A DNA stretch of 64,000 nucleotides from positions 124,001 to 188,000 of the forward strand of contig JAGFMI010000005.1 in assembly GCA_021030905.1 (NCBI GenBank), read 5' to 3'. The notes beneath the pieces are model-generated. The model did no database searches, was not told where the DNA came from, and was given only the letters and a program-made list of their open reading frames with translations. The translations under genes and the position numbers were made by a program. Numbering within the stretch: the first letter of the stretch is position 1; each line of letters begins with the position of its first letter. This document shows positions 58,886 through 64,000 of this stretch, in pieces. This DNA is from Pyrenula massariospora (lineage: Eukaryota; Ascomycota; Eurotiomycetes; Pyrenulales; Pyrenulaceae).

Positions 58886-60600
58886 TTAAACATGCAGCTC
58901 TGCCCCACCCGCCTTCTCGATTCTTTCTTTGTACGGCTGCAGCGCCGCTTCCACCTCACTATCTAGGAATTTGACAACCTGCTCTGGCGCTCTCCCTATA
59001 AACGTCTTCGCATGCAACAACTTCTCCCATTCTTCTCCCCGAATAGGTTTGAAGAAAGGGTCCTCTTTCACCATTTCCACTAAATCATTGACCCCATCAC
59101 CCCTCTTCACCCTCTCTCCCGCCTTTTGACTCAAGACCCTAATCCTTTCATGCGCCTCCTGCCTCGAACCCCCTTTCCTCACCACAGCCATAATCATATT
59201 CTCCGTCGCCATGAACGGCAGCTCGGCGCTAACATGCTGCGCAATCACACTTGGATACACAACAAACCCCGAAGTGACGTTCTGCAGAAGGATCAGGAGC
59301 GCGTCGGCAAGAAGATAAGCTTCCGGGATGTCGATGCGGCGGATGGCGCTGTCGTCGAGGGTGCGTTCGTAGAGCTGCGCCGCGTAGGTCTGGTAGAAGG
59401 TGGAAGGGAGAGAGGCGAGTTTGCGGCCGAGGGAGCAGATGCGTTCGGACCGCATGGGATTGCGTTTGTACGCCATAGCGCTACTTCCTATTTGATCGCT
59501 GTAGGCGGAGACTGGTCAGCGAGACGCCAGAAGGCGAACAGGTCCAGGATCTGACCTCTCAAAGGGCTCCTCGAGCTCTTTTATTGACTGCAGAGACGTT
59601 AACACTAATAACTCCTCTATTGGCAATTTCACATACTGCTAGGTGTCTGATATCGTTCGTTATCCGCTGACATGTCGCGCCAAAAGACGCCAAAGCGTTT
59701 GACACATCGAGATCGATTTTCCTCGAATAAGTTTGAGAGGAGATGATATAGGCACTTGGGAAACCAGCTTTCTCCGTCACAAGCTTGTCGAGTCTCTCTA
59801 CCTTGTCATGATCTCCTTGAAAGATCTGCAGGAAAGAAGCTTGAGTTCCGGTTGTGCCTTTGACCTGCACGAAGCATAAGTATTTCTAAAGGTACGCTTT
59901 TTATATGCTTACTCCTCGAAACCTTAGGTCTGCGTGTGCACGTTCCAGATTCCGCAGATCCATTAGCAGATCCTGTATCCAGAGACATGCTCGCTTGCCC
60001 ACAGTCGTCAATTGGGCAGGTTGAAGATGCGTAAATCCAAGACTTGGAAGGTCCTTGTATTGTAGAGCAAACACCGCCAAATTGTGGATGCAAGTTGCCA
60101 GCTTCGGTAGTAATATTTCTATGCCATCGCGAAGAAATATTAAATCTGCCTAGACAGCCTCAGCACACCGGCAAATCACATCAACGGAAAGCAAGAAAGT
60201 CAAACATTATCAGTAACATAGCAACTCGTTGCGCCCCAATGAATAATTGCCGCAGCAGCCGGTGCAGCAACGCCAAAAGCATGAACATGGGCCATAACAT
60301 CGTGGCGTCGTCGTCTCTCTTCCACGGCCGCAACCTCAAAGTCCTCGTCCGTCATGATCTGGCGCGAGCGCATCTGAGAGATGGCCTCCTCAGAGACATT
60401 GAGACCCAGCTCGCGCTGCGCTTCGGCGAGCCATATCCAGAGCTGGCGCCATGTCGATGCGCGGTGACGGGGAGAGAAGAGATTCAGCATCTCCTTACCT
60501 GATGATCAAATCAGTCGGTGCTTTTGCTACGGAAAATTTATTTGTATTTACTAGCATATCTGGAGGCCAAAGGGCTCTGCCAGGCGTCGTAGTTCGACAT
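58886..60600 (-). CDS. ADE13: Adenylosuccinate lyase (purine biosynthesis)
   Basis: Six exons (60600-60552, 60498-60206, 60149-59913, 59864-59637, 59587-59556, 59498-58886) join in phase to 483 residues, the usual length. The enzyme cleaves SAICAR and adenylosuccinate, releasing fumarate, in the cytosol. Family landmarks are the N-terminal [16 protein letters not shown], the His cluster [11 protein letters not shown] (His82, His87), His155 in [10 protein letters not shown], the TTGTQASF loop, and the flexible catalytic loop [11 protein letters not shown] (Ser285/286). All are intact. Introns are 48-57 nt. The second begins with the weak donor GTTTGA, yet the conserved junction TDN/ADLI demands it. 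Exon 5 is only 32 nt. It converges with MED7 with 200 bp between stop codons. A C-to-G third-base switch occurs near 59270. Confidence 0.95.
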
Positions 60601-61125
60601 TCCCCTGTCGTAAAAGCTAGAAGAAACTTTGGCAGCAATTAGGGGAAGGCTTAATCCTCGAATGGTGACTCAAACATGGTTTCGTATTTCAAAATCTAGG
60701 CGAAAATAAAATTACGTCTCCTAGATTGGAGAATGCGCACACAACACTACTAGTTTGGAGGTACTCGGCAGAAAAAGAAACTTCCTATCGGCCATTTCTC
60801 GGGCGGATGCATTGAAAGGGAGGATACTTTTGCTGAGGAATTGCTGTTTCTAACCGTTGATACAGCTACTTTATACCGGTTGAATGAGCTATGAGAAATA
60901 GCAATAGGCCGCTCCAAATAATGTGGAGTATATGAAATAGTAGCAACCTTTGACGTGATAGAAGATTTATCCATGATTCATTTCCTTTGTAAGCCACATG
61001 CACCGAGCGGAGTATCTCAACCATTAATACTTTAAAATCCCGAGAATCTTTTTGCACGAAACTTAATCGCACAGTTCTTAGTCTGCTTTCAAATCATCTC
61101 AAGCCATCTCAATTGTCCTAAATCA
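60601..61125. other. Intergenic, AT-rich
   Basis: No gene is seen. It should hold the adenylosuccinate lyase promoter and the P450 3' UTR. Confidence 0.5.
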
Positions 61126-62681
61126 TCATTCCGTAGAACGTAGTTGCAAAGATATCTTCAGCGGCACTTTCTGCCAAAAGATCAATGTCTTCTGCTCACT
61201 CCACTCCTGAATTGGACCCTCTGCCGGACTCATGTCGAAGGAGTAAAGCAACCGGGCGAGAGTAAGCCTCATCTCAGCCCATGCAAGTCTCTGCCCGACA
61301 CAAGTATGCCGGCCAACAAGGAAGGGTTCAAATACTGCCATGTTATCGCCCTCGATCCCATCGGTAAAACGTTCCGGGATGAACTCGTCAGGCCGAATAA
61401 AGTTCGCAGAAGATCGGTAAGCTGGATATTGGTTGACGGACACAAAAGTGCCGGCAGGAACCCACCGTCCACTTATCGTTGCTCCTCCTGGAGGAACGAC
61501 ACGAGGGAAGGCGACTGCTGGGGGTGGAGCGAGCCTAAGCCCCTCTTTTATTACAGCAGTAAGATATTCAAGCTTGCCCACACTGGCAACAGTGATCTCT
61601 TCTTGCTCCTTGAAGGCACTCCTGACTTCACCTTCCGCCTTCTGCAGCGACGCCGGAACTCTCATTAGTTGTGTAAGGATAGCTGCCATTGCACTGCTCG
61701 TCGTCTCGCTTCCAGCAAATATCAACACCGTCATATTGAGTTCAAGTTCTCCTGGCAGAAGATATTTCCCTCCCTTCTCTTGGTTGTAGCGGGTGAATGA
61801 GCCAACATAATCCTGCGAATCAATCTTGTCTTGCATGGCCAATCTCTGACCGACCTTCTCCTTCACCAATTGTTTGTGATATTCCATCTTCTGCATTATA
61901 TTTGCAGGTAGAGTGTATCGTAGAAGCTTATCAAGCGGAGAGAAAAAGTTGATCGAAGTCACAAACGCAATTCCCTTTCCAAAGTTGCATGAGATGTCCA
62001 CCCATGGGTGAGCTCGGCCATTTTTCACACTGCCAAATGACTCTCCAAAGGACAGTTCGGCAGAGATGTCGAATGCTAAGAAATTTAGCCAGTCCACCAT
62101 ATCTACGACAGCGCGGCCATGTCCAGCAGTGACGGACTGTTTAAACTTTTCGATCATGAGTCCAACATTAAACTCCACTAGAGGAGCATGTTCACGGACA
62201 GCATGCTCTGTGAATGCGCCCATGATACCTCTGCGATGTCGTGCGTGTGCAGCTTCGTCCACGCTCACAATGGCGTGAGGCTCGCCAGGCTGTGGCCTGG
62301 CCCAGACACTGTTCTTCTCCAACACTGGGTGCCCAGTTCGCGTGCTATAAATATCCTTCCATGCTTGCGCGTCAATGTAAGAGAGCTCGTTCGGAGCAAC
62401 CCTGACGACAGGACCATATTGATCGTGTAGCTCTTTCAGCCGGCGGTGGAGGGATCCAGATTGAAGGGAGTATGTCCACACAAGCCGAGCAGCAGCCCAC
62501 GATTTTGGACCTGGGTAATGACGGAGAGGATGGAAGTAAGCATTGTAGACAAGAATAATGGCCAACTGTGTAATGTATTAGGATCTGTCGACGGCATGAC
62601 GCTATGTTACTTTACCGTGAAGGCGAATGCTAGGATAGACCAAGTAGTGAAGCCAAATGCGAGATAAAGTAGCTCATACAT
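61126..62681 (-). CDS. Cytochrome P450 monooxygenase
   Basis: Exons 62681-62616 and 62565-61126 join in phase over a 50-nt intron (GTAAAG...CACAG) to 501 residues. The N-terminus is a membrane anchor (LLYLAFGFTTWSILAFAF) ending in the Pro-rich hinge HPLRHYPGP, so the protein should sit on the ER facing the cytosol. The I-helix oxygen-activation motif is AGSETTSS, the K-helix ExxR is KEGLR, and the PERF-type region is PDEFIPERF. The heme loop reads FLVGRHTCVG with ligand Cys444. In it the residue after Phe is Leu rather than Ser/Gly/Asn/His, and His replaces the usual Arg. The overall pattern resembles fungal secondary-metabolism or detoxification P450s. No biosynthetic backbone gene is nearby and there is no reductase, so the substrate is unknown. 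Confidence 0.95.
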
Positions 62682-63860
62682 AGCTTCTGGAGCCTTTTGA
62701 TCTCATCAACGATGCGTATGGACAACAAGAATTTATTGTCCTCCGAGACTTTATTACTTGAATGACTCAAGGGCCGGATCTATCACCTTTCCGAGCTCCG
62801 CGGCGTATTGAAGAGCCAAGGCAGGCTATGATCGAGGGATACGATCAAGCACACAGACATGTGCCCGCAATCGGCAAGGATGGCGTTGTGAAACAGTACT
62901 GGAAAAGTCCAGAAAAGATTACCTCAGGGAGGAAGTGAATTTACACGATCAGAGAAATCTTAAACAAGAACAGAAATACATTTGTAGCGTCGATAACATG
63001 TGTGACAAGATTGTTCGTCGATAGGCTGAGGGGATTGAGAGTTCGAGTAAAAGGGAGAGACGACCTAAGAGAGAACAAAAGTTCTGTTAGATTGGGTGTG
63101 CCTCTTGGGCCTGACTCAGCTCGCTCTTCACGCTGGACGGGGATGGTTTGCGATATTTATCGTAATCTGGCGGCCCGAGAGATTCAGGCTCGGAATCCTA
63201 ACAAGAATAGATGCGGGAGCCCAGAGATTATTTACATGAGCTTTCAGTAGCCATTACCTCAGTTGAAGCACAGTTTTGAGGAATCACAGAGGATTTGACA
63301 TGATCTAAAGGTTCGAGACTGTTGGCGTCGGCGCCATAAATGAAGCTTGCTTATGAAACGGAATTCGCGATCGCCGTCGCCCCGTTGTGGCTCCCAATCA
63401 TTTTGGCTAGAGACACCAGCCCTGTCAGCCTTGCGTCTCCTACTGAAGGCTGCCTATCATTCTAAACCTGAAGGCTAACATATCCTCTTACGCCAATTGA
63501 AATCTTAAATTCTGTTCATTGGAACTCTGAATCCTCTTCAATTCCTTGCCTTATCCTGTGTCTGGCTTGCTCCCAGAGTGTTTGATCTGAGCTTCGATCA
63601 CCTTCGCATATTTCGGTCTTTCTCTTCCAAAGAACTTCAAAGCTAATTTTCATATCTGCCAAAGCCCAGCTCTTCAAGCATTAAAAGCGCCTTGCGAATG
63701 AATACGTTTCTAGGTACTTTCTAATACTTAGAACTCTTCTACGATGGAGCTTTGGTGACACGAAAAAAGAGCGGAGCGTGCAATACTTGAATGAAAAAGC
63801 TTCTTATCTTCTCCTCTATCAAATCTGGTTGGCTTGCTTCCAGCCTATACCTCTGTCTAC
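62682..63860. other. Intergenic, about 1.2 kb
   Basis: Contains one possible very small ORF (listed separately). The rest is stop-rich. Confidence 0.4.
62762..62938 (+). CDS. Possible small ORF (58 aa), unrecognised
   Basis: An ATG-initiated frame of 58 codons has a protein-like charged composition (PFRAPRRIEEPRQAMIEGYD, then KDGVVKQYWKSPEK). It starts about 80 nt upstream of the divergent P450. No motif is seen. It could be a micro-protein, an exon of an unseen gene, or chance. Confidence 0.25.
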   Translation: MTQGPDLSPFRAPRRIEEPRQAMIEGYDQAHRHVPAIGKDGVVKQYWKSPEKITSGRK

Positions 63861-64000
63861 ATGGGGCCTATTAAGACTATTATAATTTGCATAATCTCTC
63901 TATCAACTCTGGTTTTTGTTGCTCTGTTTGGTAGGCTCCCGGCATTCCGGTAGGTTCTCCTCTCTGTCTTCCCCGTCCCCGAAACCGAACTCCATCTTCT
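63861..64000 (+). CDS. First exon of a probable Swf1-like DHHC palmitoyltransferase (cut by window end)
   Basis: ATG 63861 opens a 30-residue exon, a transmembrane segment (IIICIISLSTLVFVALFG) followed by RLPAFR. It ends at a donor GTAGGT at 63950. The combination of a short cytosolic start, a first membrane helix and a FGRLPxFR tail is what I recall for fungal Swf1-type palmitoyltransferases of the ER. The catalytic DHHC region would lie beyond the window, so the assignment rests on the N-terminus only. Confidence 0.45.

Noticed and set aside
1-64000. Intact or recent transposable elements
   Set aside because: I found no transposase, integrase or reverse-transcriptase-like frame and no obvious long terminal or inverted repeats. 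Old degraded copies cannot be excluded without a repeat library search.

Overview
The window is nuclear DNA of a filamentous ascomycete (Pezizomycotina). The evidence is the short GT-AG introns (about 46-192 nt, mostly near 50), Zn(II)2Cys6 regulators, secreted sedolisin, histidine acid phosphatase and class II-type heme peroxidase genes, and MED7, Kap123-like and ADE13-like genes with fungal features. I cannot name a genus. I found no rRNA, tRNA, CRISPR array or intact transposon.

Layout. 1-4 kb: mostly empty, with one small spliced gene (3500-3943) that I assembled from phase-consistent exons. 4-9 kb: an NmrA-like oxidoreductase, a spliced secreted histidine acid phosphatase and a short membrane-anchored hypothetical. 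10.9-14 kb: a single-exon gene resembling 4,5-dihydroxyphthalate decarboxylase, convergent with a Zn2Cys6 regulator whose zinc cluster is split over three exons. 14-18 kb: gene-poor, with a possible F-box relic. 18.3-23 kb: a five-exon sedolisin and an Old Yellow Enzyme-type flavin oxidoreductase. 23-32 kb and 33.2-42.8 kb: two gene-poor stretches around an F-box/TPR-like gene (32.0-33.2 kb) and a small serine-rich two-exon gene (39.4-39.9 kb). 42.8-46.3 kb: importin beta (Kap123/importin-4 type). 46.6-48.2 kb: secreted heme peroxidase. 49.2-54.7 kb: two large ankyrin-repeat reading frames on the same strand that overlap by the four bases ATGA; the upstream one begins with a nucleotidyltransferase-like domain. 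56.4-60.6 kb: a compact housekeeping block of PAP2 lipid phosphatase, MED7 and adenylosuccinate lyase. 61.1-62.7 kb: a cytochrome P450. The last 140 bases hold the first exon of a probable Swf1-like palmitoyltransferase.

The genes do not form one pathway. Secreted enzymes (acid phosphatase, sedolisin, peroxidase) fit a saprotroph or pathogen, while Kap123, MED7 and adenylosuccinate lyase are core functions. The decarboxylase-like gene and the adjacent regulator could be a two-gene catabolic unit.

Two observations stand out. First, several genes on both strands change synonymous third-base preference from C to G about 260-620 nt before their stop codons, giving a sharp reversal of GC skew inside the gene. 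Second, the ankyrin pair is joined by an AUGA stop/start overlap, in a place where the protein reads as one continuous polypeptide.
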